DNA of 64,000 nt from Balneolaceae bacterium (GTDB lineage Bacteria > Bacteroidota > Rhodothermia > Balneolales > Balneolaceae). Under the pieces are notes generated by a model. That model made no database searches. It saw only the letters and a program-made list of their open reading frames with translations, and had not been told where the DNA came from. Numbering within the stretch: position 1 is the first letter of the stretch; each line of letters opens with the position of its first letter. Below are positions 10,201 through 18,978 of this stretch, one piece after another. Position numbers and translations under genes: made by a program. The DNA is taken from assembly GCA_009711805.1 (NCBI GenBank), contig VEMX01000014.1, positions 1 through 64,000 on the forward strand, given 5' to 3'.

Positions 10201-11552
10201 TTGTGAACGAAGATGGTAAAGTACTCATCAACTATAACGTACCGTATGGTTCGGAGATGTTAGTTGAAGAAGGCGATATGGTGCCTAAAGGAGCTGTGCT
10301 CTGTAAGTGGGATCCATATAATGCTCTTATCTTCTCTGAGATTGAAGGTAAGGTTGAGTACAAAGATATTATTGAAGGAATCACCTTCTCTGAAGATACG
10401 GATGCTCAAACCGGTCACCGTGAAAAAGTGATTGTAGATTCAAAGGATCGTTCCCTGGTGCCTACATTGGTTGTAAAGGGTAACACCGATATTATCAGAG
10501 AAAGTACGCTTCCGGTGGAAACACACATCGTAGTAGACGATGCCCAAGCCGTAGAAGCCGGACAGGTAATTGCCAAGATTCCAAGAGCAACATCCAAATC
10601 GAAGGATATTACTGCTGGTCTGCCGCGTGTAACCGAGCTGTTTGAAGCACGGTCGCCAAGTGAGCCTGCTGTAGTTTCCGAGATTGACGGTATCGTTGAA
10701 ATGGGAGGCCGTAAACGAGGTTCCCAGGAAGTCTTTGTTAAATCAAAAGACGGTACGGATGAGAAAAAATACCTGATTTCACTCAGTAAGCATATTCTTG
10801 TTCAATCGAATGATTTTGTAAGGGCAGGCCAACCGTTATCTGATGGAACTATTCCAGCTCAGGATATACTGAATATTCTCGGTCCTTATGCGGTACAGTC
10901 GTACCTCGTAAACGAGATTCAGGAGGTGTACCGACTGCAGGGTGTGAAAATCAATGACAAGCATATTGAAGTTATTGTGCGCACTATGATGCAGAAAGTT
11001 GAAATCACCGATCCGGGCGACACTATGTTCCTCGAAGGTGACAAGGTAGACCGCTTTGAAGTAAACCGCAGAAACGATGAACTGATTGGTAAATTTGTAG
11101 TAACCAATCCGGGAGGTAGTGAACTTAAGAAAGGGACGATCCTCGACCGTCGCGAAGTGCGGGATGTGAATAATCAATTGATTGCAGAAGACAAAGAAGA
11201 GTTAGAAACACGCGAAGCCGATCCGGCTATTTCCAAGCCTATACTGCTTGGTATTACCCGTGCTGCTCTTTCTACCGATAGTTGGTTGTCAGCTGCTTCC
11301 TTCCAGGAAACTACGAAGGTACTTACACAAGCTTCTATCGAAGCCAAAAAAGACTTCCTCCGCGGACTCAAAGAGAACGTGGTGGTTGGACACAAAGTAC
11401 CTGCCGGTACCGGTCTCAGAGACTACGACGATATTGTCGTTGGCTCTAAGAGAGACATGGAAGAAGGAGACGAAGAAATCGCCAAGGTATTTGAAGAACT
11501 TGGCGGAAGTGAAAATGGCGAAGGCGATGAAGTCGCTGAAACCGAAGACTAA
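7233..11552 (+). CDS. rpoC: DNA-directed RNA polymerase subunit beta'
   Basis: The 1439-residue product carries the N-terminal zinc finger ([20 protein letters not shown], near residues 66-85) and the catalytic loop [12 protein letters not shown] near residue 470, whose aspartates hold the active-site magnesium. The second cysteine cluster ([19 protein letters not shown]) and the trigger-loop region follow. The start is TTG at 7233, preceded by GGAGGAAG at 7221-7228. It is co-transcribed with rpoB and followed by a strong terminator. The acidic C-terminal tail ([11 protein letters not shown]) is typical of the lineage. Confidence 0.97.
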   Translation: MPVTKTLTVTKDFDSIGVSLASAETILSRSHGEVLTPETINYRTFKPEMDGLFCEKIFGPVKDYECHCGKYKRIRYKGIICDRCGVEVTRKAVRRERMGHITLTVPVVHIWYFKSLPNKIAYLIGTSSKNLDKIVYYETFVIINPGVARDLGYKQGDMISEEEKYDILEQLPEDNQDLDDDDDDKFIVKEGADALEALLADLDLDELAYQLRYEVRNETSQMRKKKKLKRLQVIESFRAANKHTENRPEWMVQSVIPVIPPELRPLVPLEGGRFATSDLNDLYRRVIIRNNRLKRLIDIKAPDVILRNEKRMLQEAVDSLYDNSRKSNAVRNNNRPLKSLSDMLKGKSGRFRQNLLGKRVDYSGRSVIVVGPELKMHECGLPKEMAVELYKPFIIRRLIERGYVKTVKSAKKVVDRRDAVVWEVLENVIDGHPVMLNRAPTLHRLGIQAFQPVLIEDKAIRLHPLACTAFNADFDGDQMAVHLPLSHDAVLEASVLMLGSHNILSPASGGPIAVPSQDMILGLYYLTKPLEGQKGEGKTFANTEEVLVAFDQGQLDAHAKINVRVPFRNEEGEVEYEVIKTSTGRVIFNEITPEEIDFINKTLGKKELRKLIGDIHGLVGTAKTSSFLDEMKKLGYENATIGGLSFSLEDIIIPDEKANLIDKAKSEVTDIQGRYEMGFITDNERYNQVIDKWTSTTNRVSETLFKALSEDRKGFNPVFMMADSGARGSKEQIRQLGGMRGLMAKPQKSSMQQGNEVIENPILSSFKEGLTVLEYFISTHGARKGLADTALKTADAGYLTRRLVDVSQDVIITENDCGTLRGIKMSALKDNEDVIERLEDRIIGRVSLHEIYDPISDDLICEANQMIDEVVASKIAETSIEDVEIRSVLTCETPRGVCAKCYGRDLARGTTVEKGEAVGVIAAQSIGEPGTQLTLRTFHVGGTASRLEAESQHKTKFEGKVEFENVRVVVYNDGEEDHNVVLSRAGEIKIVNEDGKVLINYNVPYGSEMLVEEGDMVPKGAVLCKWDPYNALIFSEIEGKVEYKDIIEGITFSEDTDAQTGHREKVIVDSKDRSLVPTLVVKGNTDIIRESTLPVETHIVVDDAQAVEAGQVIAKIPRATSKSKDITAGLPRVTELFEARSPSEPAVVSEIDGIVEMGGRKRGSQEVFVKSKDGTDEKKYLISLSKHILVQSNDFVRAGQPLSDGTIPAQDILNILGPYAVQSYLVNEIQEVYRLQGVKINDKHIEVIVRTMMQKVEITDPGDTMFLEGDKVDRFEVNRRNDELIGKFVVTNPGGSELKKGTILDRREVRDVNNQLIAEDKEELETREADPAISKPILLGITRAALSTDSWLSAASFQETTKVLTQASIEAKKDFLRGLKENVVVGHKVPAGTGLRDYDDIVVGSKRDMEEGDEEIAKVFEELGGSENGEGDEVAETED

Positions 11553-11596
11553 TCACTTCAGCTATACTTCGTTAGCCGAAGAAGGATAAATAAATT

Positions 11597-11632
11597 AAAG
11601 CCCTGTTCATGTAAGTGAACAGGGCTTTTTTT
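11597..11632 (+). terminator. Intrinsic terminator of the rpoBC operon
   Basis: AAAGCCCTGTTCA (11597-11609) pairs perfectly with TGAACAGGGCTTT (11616-11628) around a 6-nt loop, and the T-run continues to 11632. It lies 45 bp after the rpoC stop and is a textbook Rho-independent terminator. The A-run on the left arm could allow weaker function from the other strand. Confidence 0.93.
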
Positions 11633-11712
11633 GTTTAGGCTAAGGTCATAGCTGCTGGCTTCTGCCAAAACATTATATTGAAATTATTTAGAGATCATTA
11701 AAAACGATACCC

Positions 11713-12048
11713 ATGAAAAAATTCGCCTATACATTCCCAATACCAAAAAATAATATTGACGAATGGCTACAATTTGCAGAAGAAGTCAAGACTTCCAAAA
11801 GGAAAGAGTTTAGCGCCATGCATGCACGTATTGGGGTTACCAAAGAAAGCTGGCACTTGCAGGATACGGAGGATGGATACTTAGTTGTAGTATATACCGA
11901 AGCGGATGACGAGCAGTTTCTGGAAAGGTTTAAGAATGATAATTCCGAATTTTCAGATTGGTTCCGGGAAAAGGTATCTGATTTGCAGAATGTTGACCTG
12001 AATGAGAGTACTGTGATGTCTGAAATGGTTTTGGACTGGGAAGAATAG
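11713..12048 (+). CDS. Hypothetical protein, 111 aa
   Basis: The short acidic protein starts MKKFAYTFPIPKNNIDEWLQ and has the alternating pattern of a small alpha/beta fold: strands at about residues 3-8, 38-46 and 52-60, and a helix at 14-33. The stretch KESWHLQDTEDGYLVVVYTE resembles small ferredoxin-like (dimeric alpha-beta barrel) proteins such as DUF6176, but this is an impression and not a firm match. No signal peptide or membrane segment is seen. It stands alone after the rpoC terminator and before degraded mobile DNA. Confidence 0.7.
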   Translation: MKKFAYTFPIPKNNIDEWLQFAEEVKTSKRKEFSAMHARIGVTKESWHLQDTEDGYLVVVYTEADDEQFLERFKNDNSEFSDWFREKVSDLQNVDLNESTVMSEMVLDWEE

Positions 12049-12113
12049 GAAAGGGTTTTGGTAGCATTATTTACCCACCTGACAATGACTTCCCCGGAGG
12101 GGACAGGGGTGGT

Positions 12114-12600
12114 TCACTTGATATAAAACCATGGAACCACTTCAATTTTCCTTTCCACAGCGCGGTGTTTTAGGGTTTGTTGAATGGGTGAAAGATAATC
12201 AAACTTTCGCATAGGTCTATTGTTGATGTGTCGTTCGACGGTTTTAATGCGTTGCTCAGATACTTCCCGCAGATCCGGACCCTTAGGAAAGAACTGGAGG
12301 ATCACTGCAATCCTGTTTTCCACCGTGCCTTTATCTTGTGAGGTATAAGGGCGGGTAAAGTACACATCGGCGTCTAATTTGCCGGTGATCGCCTGGTGGT
12401 TAGCAAAGGCCTTATCATTATCGAGCGCCAGGGTTTTGATAAACGCTTTTGGAATCCGTGCCAGCATCTGCTCAATAGCTGCTTCGGTGCGATCTGCCCG
12501 GCGGCTGGTACCCTTTTTCAGGCGGGTGAGCACCTTGCACGATCGGTGAGGACCATGGGCCTTGCCTGCCATCAGGTCCCCAAGGCGTGTGCGCTCCTCG
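12114..12600 (-). pseudogene. IS30-family transposase remnant (C-terminal part)
   Basis: The reading frame resembles the catalytic half of IS30 transposases. A degenerate RTRLGDLMAGK replaces the usual WEGDL segment, followed by TLALDNDKAFANHQAI (second Asp), then DADVYFTRPYTSQDKGTVEN with the catalytic Glu, and FFPKGPDL. The N-terminal helix-turn-helix is absent. The part between the first two motifs is shorter than normal and the flanks are unrelated repeat DNA, so the element is decayed. It ends in EVVPWFYIK. A related C-terminal scrap is found near 23.9 kb. Confidence 0.8.
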
Positions 12601-12616
12601 CGATGGCACTGTTGGT

Positions 12617-12752
12617 TTTTTGTGGGAGCATATTTACCGGGGGCGATTTGCAGACTTTGTTCGAGTCGCTGCTACCTTCTCGGTCTGACGGCTCCAAGCC
12701 CGTCTGACCGATGAGTGAATTCGAGTCCCTGTGCCTTAGCCATCGATCAGAC
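12617..12752. repeat. Direct repeat, copy 1 (restriction-methylase scrap plus palindrome)
   Basis: This segment matches 12910-13043 almost base for base through the methylase fragment. It continues into an imperfect inverted repeat (TCGGTCTGACGG ... CCGTCTGACCGA) and then a CGATCAGAC motif. Just beyond lies another imperfect inverted repeat, CGATCAGACCG with CGGTCAGATCG (about 12744-12770). The two copies lie about 290 bp apart in direct orientation, so one probably arose by local duplication. Confidence 0.8.
12621..12707 (+). pseudogene. N-terminal scrap of a type IIG/ISP-like restriction-methylase (copy 1)
   Basis: The frame reads GGDLQTLFESLLP and stops at 12705-12707. Shifting by one base at a run of five G restores WEHIYRGDLQTLFESLLP, which matches the start of single-chain restriction-modification proteins (typically TG.xREHSYRGDLQxLLE). 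The extra G and the missing ATG-proximal part show decay. It is a shorter and more damaged twin of the fragment at 12858. Confidence 0.5.
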
Positions 12753-12857
12753 CGGCAATCGGTCAGATCGAGTTTTGTAAGTTATATACCCTCAAAAACC
12801 CCCATTGTCTTTAACCCCTGATTTTGCTAGCCTAAGCCAACGAAGAATTTTGCTGAT

Positions 12858-12998
12858 ATGAATATTCAGGAATACGTTGATCAGTTAAACCGGCGGCACA
12901 AAACAGGGATTTTGTGGGAGCATAGTTCCCGGGGCGATTTGCAGACTTTGTTCGAGTCGCTGCTACCTCCTCGGTCTGACGGCTCCAAGCCCGTCTGA
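12858..12998 (+). pseudogene. N-terminal fragment of a type IIG/ISP-like restriction-methylase (copy 2)
   Basis: An ATG at 12858 opens MNIQEYVDQLNRRHKTGI, continuing into WEHSSRGDLQTLFESLLP, before a stop at 12996-12998. This resembles the first 40 residues of type ISP/IIG single-chain restriction-methyltransferases, which usually exceed 900 residues. After LLP the frame runs into a palindromic repeat, so the rest of the gene is lost. The assignment rests on a short N-terminal motif, so confidence is moderate. Confidence 0.5.
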
Positions 12999-13043
12999 CC
13001 GATGGGTGGATTCGCCCCCCGTGCTTTAACCAATCGATCAGAC
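12910..13043. repeat. Direct repeat, copy 2
   Basis: This is the partner of 12617-12752, differing at scattered positions (for example GAGTGAATTCGAGTCC versus GGGTGGATTCGCCCCC in the palindrome tail). It is followed by CGATCAGACGGC and, about 30 bp on, GCCGTCAGATCG: a second imperfect inverted repeat of the same REP-like type. Confidence 0.8.
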
Positions 13044-13189
13044 GGCACGTTGCAGGATTTGGGGTAACGAGGTAAGACCAGCCGTCAGATCGTGTTCTTG
13101 GTTTTTTTGATATTTCGTTGTGCTGCACTTATTACCTGAATTCAGGTAACTATAGAAAAAATTTGTGTTTAATATGTACATCCATACAA

Positions 13190-13217
13190 AAAGGCACATT
13201 GAAAACAATGTGCCTTT
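13190..13217 (-). terminator. Terminator of the M28 peptidase gene
   Basis: AAAGGCACATTG (13190-13201) pairs perfectly with CAATGTGCCTTT (13206-13217) around a 4-nt loop. Read on the minus strand the hairpin ends in TTTTT, so it terminates the leftward peptidase gene whose stop lies 30 bp away. Confidence 0.85.
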
Positions 13218-13246
13218 CATATCAACAAATTAATTGTGGTATAAAC

Positions 13247-14797
13247 TTATTTTCCGCCTTCCCGATTCGCTTTTCTGGGGGTAGGCCAGCTTCGTTGCTC
13301 ACCTGTTCTTGGGTTTACAGGAAGTACCGCCTTAACCCGGGAGGTAGATTCCGGATCTTCGCTGGCCATATAAGTGAGGATAGCGGTTAGAATTACATTA
13401 TTTCGAACATCATCAAACACAATCTTGTCATAAGTATCCAGGTTGGTGTGCCAGGTGTAGTTCCAGTAACTCCAGCTTAGTGAGCTTAGCGAAAAGGCCG
13501 GAGCACCCGCTGATACAAACGAAGCATAGTCTGAGCCTCCACCACTGGGAGTGCCAGGAAAGTTCGTTTCAATATGTCGGCTGATATCGCGAGGAACAGC
13601 AGTCAGCCAACGACCCAGGTAGTCATAGGAATGAAGGAAACCTTGTCCGGATAGATTGACCACACGCCCGGTTCCATTGTCCTGGTTGAAGAGTGCCTGC
13701 AGGCCTTCAACTACTTCAGGGTGATCTTCTACAAAAGCACTGGAGCCATTAAGACCCTGTTCTTCACTTCCCCAAAGACCCACAATAATAGTACGCTTTG
13801 GATTCGGATAGAGCTTTTTGAGAATACGGGCTGTTTCCATCATAGTGATAGATCCGGTTCCGTTATCAGTAGCACCGGTGCCGCCGTCCCATGAATCATA
13901 GTGCGCAGAAAGGATGATATATTCATCGGGTTTTTCGGTTCCTTCAATTGTAGCAATGGTATTAAAAGTGGGTACGCGTCCAAGGTCTTTAGATTCAGCT
14001 ACAATTCTGAGTTCAGGTTTATCTCCGTAGTCAGCCAAGCGGTACAGCAGGCCATAGTCTTCCTGGGATAGATCCACCATGGGGATATTTTCGGTACGGG
14101 CGCTAAATATTTTATTAGCTCCAAAACCGCGAGACCAGTAAGATTGAATAATTCCCACAGCTCCTGCTTCTTCAAGTGCTTTTACGATGGAACGGGAGTT
14201 ATATCCGGTACGCCCTATATTTGCTCGCCATTCGCGACTTAGTTCACTACGCTCCTTACGCATTTTTTCGAAAGACTCGTCGGTCGCAAATTCTTCCCAA
14301 TTGTAATCCGGCCGGCCGGTAATTTGTGGCATCGATACCAGCACAAATTTTCCCTTTACGTTAGGTAACCACTCCTGGAAATCGACAGAGTCTTTCACTT
14401 CAGGAATAATTACCGCTTCGGCTTCAACTCCACCTTTGGGAGTAGAAGGACTCCATGCAAGCTGCATTCCACTTAGTGAAACTACACGGGGAGAGACAAG
14501 GTCAATATGTGTGATTCCTCGTTCCCAGCCTTGCCAGGTTCCCCATTGTTCATTTTTGGCAGATATACCCCATTCTTCGAATTTCTCTACCGCCCAGTTA
14601 TGAGCTTTTTCCTGTTGAGGCGTGCCCACCAGGCGTGGCCCGATAACATCCAGCATCTCATGCGCAAGAGGTTTTAGCTGAGAATTTTCATTAGCTTCCC
14701 GCACAAAGCGTTCCACCATTTCTTCTGTGGTTTGAGCAACGGAAATGCTGCTGTACCCCACAACAAACAAAACCAATATTGATAACAGTTTTTTCAC
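13247..14797 (-). CDS. Exported M28-family zinc metallopeptidase
   Basis: The 516-residue product starts with a signal peptide (MKKLLSILVLFVVGYSS, cleavage near AQT). A PA-type insert domain lies at about residues 130-250. The M28 catalytic core carries zinc ligands His299 and Asp311 (SAHYDSWDGGTGATDNGTG), the Glu pair near residues 345-346 (GSEEQGLNG), and later SGGGSDYASF and the last His in TWHTNLDTYD. Such enzymes release N-terminal amino acids or cleave dipeptides outside the cytoplasm. The gene is monocistronic with its own terminator. Substrate is not predictable from sequence. Confidence 0.92.
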   Translation of the reverse strand: MKKLLSILVLFVVGYSSISVAQTTEEMVERFVREANENSQLKPLAHEMLDVIGPRLVGTPQQEKAHNWAVEKFEEWGISAKNEQWGTWQGWERGITHIDLVSPRVVSLSGMQLAWSPSTPKGGVEAEAVIIPEVKDSVDFQEWLPNVKGKFVLVSMPQITGRPDYNWEEFATDESFEKMRKERSELSREWRANIGRTGYNSRSIVKALEEAGAVGIIQSYWSRGFGANKIFSARTENIPMVDLSQEDYGLLYRLADYGDKPELRIVAESKDLGRVPTFNTIATIEGTEKPDEYIILSAHYDSWDGGTGATDNGTGSITMMETARILKKLYPNPKRTIIVGLWGSEEQGLNGSSAFVEDHPEVVEGLQALFNQDNGTGRVVNLSGQGFLHSYDYLGRWLTAVPRDISRHIETNFPGTPSGGGSDYASFVSAGAPAFSLSSLSWSYWNYTWHTNLDTYDKIVFDDVRNNVILTAILTYMASEDPESTSRVKAVLPVNPRTGEQRSWPTPRKANREGGK

Positions 14798-14970
14798 GAT
14801 ATAATCATAATTAAGTTAAAAGATAGGCCGTAAATATATCGATAATGATGACAAGGCGGGAATCAACTATCCTTTTTAACGTTTTAATTTGTTAAAAAAA
14901 TGCAATACATAAAATTGATAAGCTTTCATTGATTCAACATCTTTGAATACCAAAATAAAAAAAGATTGTG

Positions 14971-15525
14971 ATGTCTGTACCTCAAGATCTGTACTTTATT
15001 GCTATTGTTCCTCCCGAACCGGTATTTAGTGAACTTCAGGAGTTGCGGCATCACTTTAGTGAAAAATATAATAGTTCTCACGCTCTTAAATCCCCACCCC
15101 ATGTCACGTTGATAAGTCCGTTCAGCTTAAATGATGGTAAGGAGGAGGAACTAAAAAGCATATTAAAGGAATTTAGCGAAGGTTATACTGATATTGAGAT
15201 AGAGCTGGAGAATTTTTCCACCTTTGGCACGAAGGTTATTTTTGTGGATGTCTCTAAGACTGAAGGGCTGATAAATATTCAGCAAGACTTGGAAAAAGTG
15301 ACTCGATCAAAAGGAGATATTTTTAATTATAACTATGATGAAAGATCCTATCATCCACATATGACGCTGGCATTTAAAGATCTGTCAAAGAAGAACTTTC
15401 ATAAGGCGTGGAAGAAATTCAAGGATCGTACATACCATGCTTCTTTTGTCGCAGGGGCAATCACTTTACTGAAGCACAATGGAAAGAGGTGGAAGGTGAG
15501 AGATCAGTTTAATCTGGTGGAGTAG
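14971..15525 (+). CDS. 2'-5' RNA ligase/2H phosphoesterase family protein
   Basis: The 184-residue product has the two H-x-T/S-x motifs of the 2H superfamily: HVTL at residue 44 and HMTL at residue 130, spaced as in LigT/ThpR proteins. These enzymes act on 2',3'-cyclic phosphates or 2'-5' RNA linkages; the natural substrate of bacterial members is mostly unknown. An in-frame GTG three bases upstream (14968) is possible, but ATG at 14971 (MSVPQDLYF) is preferred. It is convergent with the DUF1801 gene, 11 bp apart. Confidence 0.88.
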   Translation: MSVPQDLYFIAIVPPEPVFSELQELRHHFSEKYNSSHALKSPPHVTLISPFSLNDGKEEELKSILKEFSEGYTDIEIELENFSTFGTKVIFVDVSKTEGLINIQQDLEKVTRSKGDIFNYNYDERSYHPHMTLAFKDLSKKNFHKAWKKFKDRTYHASFVAGAITLLKHNGKRWKVRDQFNLVE

Positions 15526-15536
15526 GTTTTTTGAGT

Positions 15537-15917
15537 TTATTCCTGAATGCGTTTGCCATGAGGTTTATAAGGAACGGTTTCATCCAGGAAAAGTGCTTCG
15601 TTTATAATTTCGCGGATGGCCTCCTCCGGTATTTCGTCTACCGAGCCAAAGTCGACACTAAGCACCTGTTTTCTGCCTTTACTTTCCAGGATGCCCTGTT
15701 CATTCGAAAGTTCATATCCCCGGATAAAGCAAAGGGATACTTTTCCGTTTTTCAGGGGATTTAAATAACATACCCAGGTATTTTGGTCATAAAATGGAAT
15801 GCGGTATTTAATGACCGGGGTCACAGTAGGAAAAGAGGTAAGCAGATGGTGGAAATACATCATAACCTCTTGCTGATTTCCTTCATGACGGTATATAAAA
15901 TCTTCAACAGCATTCAT
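15537..15917 (-). CDS. DUF1801 domain-containing protein
   Basis: The 126-residue soluble protein has the DUF1801 (YdhG-like) pattern: a helical start, then TVTPVIKYRIPFYDQNTWVC with the conserved Tyr-Pro-Phe-like core, and LCFIRGYELS. The family adopts a small alpha+beta fold; its biochemical role is not established. No membrane segment is seen. It is transcribed leftward alone. Confidence 0.8.
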   Translation of the reverse strand: MNAVEDFIYRHEGNQQEVMMYFHHLLTSFPTVTPVIKYRIPFYDQNTWVCYLNPLKNGKVSLCFIRGYELSNEQGILESKGRKQVLSVDFGSVDEIPEEAIREIINEALFLDETVPYKPHGKRIQE

Positions 15918-15983
15918 AAGGTGCGGGGATAGATTAATTGGTGGCAGATGAAGTTACACAAAATTATCTCAGAGTGAATGGTT

Positions 15984-16066
15984 GAATTATCAATTATCAA
16001 TTATCAATTAAGAATTAAGAATTACGAGTTATCAATTAAGAATTACGAATAATTGAATTGGGAATT
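15984..16066. repeat. AT-rich short tandem repeat tract (ATCAATT/AAGAATTA units)
   Basis: Units of ATCAATT recur three times, followed by repeated AAGAATTA and AAGAATTACGA units. A closely similar tract lies at about 40146-40198. Both sit between genes and next to CTTTTCAC or GTGAAAAG sequence. Spacers are far too short for CRISPR. Their role is unknown. Confidence 0.7.
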
Positions 16067-16144
16067 CTTGCTTTTTACTTTTCACATGTTGGGCATTTTG
16101 TTCATTTGAGCCCCTCGCCCATGGGGATGTCTGGGCACGTAATC

Positions 16145-16203
16145 CTATTTCTTTTATCTCTTATCTCTTATCTTTAATCTTTTATCTATCGTCTATCGTC
16201 TAA
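16145..16203. repeat. Pyrimidine-rich tandem tract overlapping a gene 3' end
   Basis: A run of near-identical units (TTTTATCTC, TTATCTC, TTATCTT, then CTATCGT twice) reaches into the end of the BtuF-like gene at 16186. The last codons of that gene (GLDDRR) are therefore encoded by repeat DNA, and slippage here could change its C-terminus. Confidence 0.65.
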
Positions 16204-16932
16204 TCCTCTTCTCCATGTATTAAGCTTTTTGAAGGCGATGAGCATACGAGAACCATACCAGCTGAACCATTCGCCATCCACAAGTTCTATGCGTGCTGAA
16301 GGGAGGTGTTCACGGATTTCGGCTATATGCTTTTCTTTGAAAGGATAAGGTTCACTACTAAGGAGAATAAGTTCAGGATTTATCCTGGAGAGTTCTTCCA
16401 GGCTTGTTTTAGGGTATCGTGTTTGGTCTGCATATACATTTTTGAGGGCGTACAACTGCATTACGTCGTGAATGTAGGTATCATTTCCTATGGTCATCCA
16501 GGGATCCTTCCATATAAAATAAGCAGCGCGTACGGGAGGTACTCGTGGGATTTCAGCAACTAATTCAGAGATACGAGTAGTTAGTTTTTCGGCTTCCTTT
16601 GATGCCTTCAGCATAGCTCCCAGTTCACCAATAGCTTCCACCGCTTCAGCTACTGTATTAATATCCGTAACATGAACCTCAGTATGTCTGGCCAGTTCTT
16701 CGACATCTTCTTTGTTGTTTTCTTCCTTATTGGCCAGGATGAAATCCGGCTTCAGACCAAGTATTTTTTCGATACGGGGATTTTTGGTTCCGCCGATAAT
16801 GGGGATTTCCCCAATCTTTTCTTCGGGATGGATGCAAAAACGAGTTCTTCCTATAATTTTGTCACCGAAGCCTAAATCAAATAGTAATTCGGTAAGACTC
16901 GGAACCAGGGATACAATACGTTGATACGACAT
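16186..16932 (-). CDS. BtuF-like helical-backbone metal receptor (periplasmic-binding fold, no signal peptide)
   Basis: The 248-residue protein begins RIVSLVPSLTELLFDLGFGD, the standard start of cobalamin or siderophore binding proteins with two domains joined by a long helix. It has IGGTKNPRIEKILGLKPDFI in the first lobe and TSLEELSRINPELILLSS in the second. No signal peptide or lipobox is present. Cytosolic or standalone members of this type are often annotated as cobalamin-binding proteins; the ligand here is unknown. It is the last gene of the leftward sulfur block, 31 bp after the desulfurase-like gene. Confidence 0.8.
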   Translation of the reverse strand: MSYQRIVSLVPSLTELLFDLGFGDKIIGRTRFCIHPEEKIGEIPIIGGTKNPRIEKILGLKPDFILANKEENNKEDVEELARHTEVHVTDINTVAEAVEAIGELGAMLKASKEAEKLTTRISELVAEIPRVPPVRAAYFIWKDPWMTIGNDTYIHDVMQLYALKNVYADQTRYPKTSLEELSRINPELILLSSEPYPFKEKHIAEIREHLPSARIELVDGEWFSWYGSRMLIAFKKLNTWRRGLDDRR

Positions 16933-16963
16933 GTGTTGTATACATTTCTTTGTTGAAAGTGTA

Positions 16964-18388
16964 TCAATGGTAGCCTAATCCACAGACTTTTAAAAACTGT
17001 TCTGTTGAATCTTTTGCAAGATTGACCGGCGAAAATTCTCCGGTGTTTTTGTTTTGTGTATAATCAAGATTGGGGCCATGTCGGAGAATATCCTTCAAAG
17101 CTGAAACGAAAGTTTGTACATCGTCCACAGTATTATAGCAGCCAAAGCTAATGCGTACCAATCCGGGCATATTCGACTTCTCTCCTCGCTGCAACTGTTT
17201 TTTCCAGGCAGTTATTTCTTCTTCCCCAAGGTCTAATAGTGATACTACATAGGGGTGGGCGCAGAAGCATCCATTTCGTACCCCAATGCCATACTCATGG
17301 CTTAATACGGCCGCTAACTTAAAGTGCGAAATTCCTTCAGCGTTATAAGAAACAACTCCTACCCGTTCAGCTTTTAAATCTCCATATAAAGTAACCCGAT
17401 CAATCTTTTGAAGCTCTTCAAGGGCATAATGAGTCAACTGCATTTCATGGCTGGCGATTTGGTGCATCCCCATTTTTTCGAGCTCTGTTATTGCTTTGGC
17501 CAGGGCCACCGCTCCTATAACGTTAGGACTTCCCGCTTCCTCCCGATCGGGTAATCCCGCCCATACAACATCATCTAAAGTGACCGACTGTACCGTTCCT
17601 CCACCACAATATTCGGGAGCTGAATTCAGGAACAAATCTTTAGGGGCAATAAGAGCCCCGGTTCCAAAAGGAGCATACATTTTGTGAGCAGACAGAGCGA
17701 GAAAGTCGATGTGTTCGGGATGCCCGTTGGGCCTGATATCAATACTGCGATGGGGAGCGAGTTGAGCTGCATCAACCAGTACTTTTGCTCCGGCACGGTG
17801 AGCCATGCGGGCTATGTTGTAGATGGGCTGAATAAGTCCCGTAACATTAGAAGCTCCGCTAATACATACCAAAGCTATGTTTGGAGCGTATTGTTCCAAT
17901 TTTTCTTTTAAATCGCCAAGATCCAGCTTACCGCTTGGGGTTGTGCGCAGGTGAATGGTTTTAGCTTTATTTCTCCAGGGTAAATCGTTGGAATGATGCT
18001 CCATGCCGGTAGACAGTACAATGGCGTCATCCGTAAAAGGAAAGCGATAAGAAAGCTTGTTGATGGCTTCGGTTGTGTTTTTGGTGAAGATGACCGTGTT
18101 GTCTTTGGTGCTGGCTCCCACAAAACGGGCTACTATTTCATGTGCATCTTCATACAGTTGAGTACTGATTCGGGATTTTATTCCACTTCCCCGGTGCACG
18201 CTGGAATAATAGGGGAGGAAATCGTGAATGAAGTCAGTAACCGACTGCAAGGCAGGAGTACTGGCGGAATTATCAAGATTGATATACCGGGTGGTTTCAC
18301 CTGTGGCGAGGGGGGTGGGAGTATTTGCTCCGGTAACCCCGACAGGGGAAATAGTATTCTGATTGTTATTTGTAGAAATTAATTTCAT
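16964..18388 (-). CDS. SufS-like class V aminotransferase / cysteine desulfurase homologue
   Basis: The 474-residue PLP enzyme has a 35-residue low-complexity lead and then the class V fold from YINLDNSASTPAL. The PLP lysine is Lys236 in LSAHKMYAPFGTGALI, and MEHHSNDLPWR is the usual cofactor-stacking region. RNGCFCAHPYV aligns Cys376 with the persulfide-forming Cys of SufS, so desulfurase chemistry is feasible. A C-terminal extension of about 40 residues ends in VCGLGYH. The gene begins 1 bp after the rhodanese-like gene, suggesting the two proteins pass sulfur or act together; this is inference. Confidence 0.85.
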   Translation of the reverse strand: MKLISTNNNQNTISPVGVTGANTPTPLATGETTRYINLDNSASTPALQSVTDFIHDFLPYYSSVHRGSGIKSRISTQLYEDAHEIVARFVGASTKDNTVIFTKNTTEAINKLSYRFPFTDDAIVLSTGMEHHSNDLPWRNKAKTIHLRTTPSGKLDLGDLKEKLEQYAPNIALVCISGASNVTGLIQPIYNIARMAHRAGAKVLVDAAQLAPHRSIDIRPNGHPEHIDFLALSAHKMYAPFGTGALIAPKDLFLNSAPEYCGGGTVQSVTLDDVVWAGLPDREEAGSPNVIGAVALAKAITELEKMGMHQIASHEMQLTHYALEELQKIDRVTLYGDLKAERVGVVSYNAEGISHFKLAAVLSHEYGIGVRNGCFCAHPYVVSLLDLGEEEITAWKKQLQRGEKSNMPGLVRISFGCYNTVDDVQTFVSALKDILRHGPNLDYTQNKNTGEFSPVNLAKDSTEQFLKVCGLGYH

Positions 18389-18389
18389 A

Positions 18390-18974
18390 TCAACATCCCA
18401 TTCGCATTAATTTTTGTGATCTTTTAGTTTGGGTTTTGTTCTGTTTGCGAAAGTAATAGCCAAGTACATGGTGGTCTTCCACATATCTTGGCCGCCCACC
18501 AAAAAAAGCTGAGAGCTCTTTGATTTCATTTGCCAGGCTTATTTGTGTGGGAGGAATCTGAAGGGGCATGCGGGGATATAGAATCCGTTCGTGCCAGTCG
18601 TGGGCCCCGCCACGCAATACCGAGATATTATCATGCCCACGTTTCTTGAATGCTTGCCAGGCCTGAATCGACAGAGAGTCATCCCCGGAATAGAAAACGA
18701 CAGCTTGGGTATAGCTTAATTTTTCATTTTTTAGCTTTGATGTAGGAATATGCCGGGCTGTAGGGAGGTGAAATTCGTTGAAGGCCTGTTCCGGGCGTAC
18801 ATCAATAAGAGTCAGTTCATCTCTGTTTTTGATGGAGTGGGCAAGCTCTGTTACTGAGATATATTCCGGGCCCCGCAGGGAAACAGGAATTGGGAAAATC
18901 AATGACGTAACTAATGCCAGGAATGATAACAGAAAAGCACCGGCGGCAAGTTTTTGGTTTAGGGAAAAGCTCAT
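18390..18974 (-). CDS. Membrane-anchored rhodanese-like protein lacking the active-site Cys
   Basis: From the ATG at 18974 the product has 194 residues: one N-terminal membrane helix (about 8-30), then a rhodanese domain with LIDVRPEQAFNEFHLPTARH and a C-terminal LRGGAHDWHE. The active-site loop reads VVFYSGDDSLSIQAW, with no Cys at the catalytic position, so sulfur transfer by the usual persulfide is not possible. An upstream in-frame ATG at 19007 would overlap the preceding gene and lacks a ribosome site. It sits 4 bp after a YeeE-type gene, so a structural or sulfur-sensing role beside the transporter is possible. Confidence 0.82.
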   Translation of the reverse strand: MSFSLNQKLAAGAFLLSFLALVTSLIFPIPVSLRGPEYISVTELAHSIKNRDELTLIDVRPEQAFNEFHLPTARHIPTSKLKNEKLSYTQAVVFYSGDDSLSIQAWQAFKKRGHDNISVLRGGAHDWHERILYPRMPLQIPPTQISLANEIKELSAFFGGRPRYVEDHHVLGYYFRKQNKTQTKRSQKLMRMGC

Positions 18975-18978
18975 GGTA

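Noticed and set aside
7320-11395. Many antisense and shifted open frames of 60-113 residues inside rpoB and rpoC
   Set aside because: They lie wholly within well-conserved genes, lack family resemblance and have no ribosome sites; they are codon-bias shadows.
15984-16203. Short tandem units considered as a CRISPR array
   Set aside because: Units are 7-12 bp, directly adjacent and without unique spacers; no cas genes are nearby.
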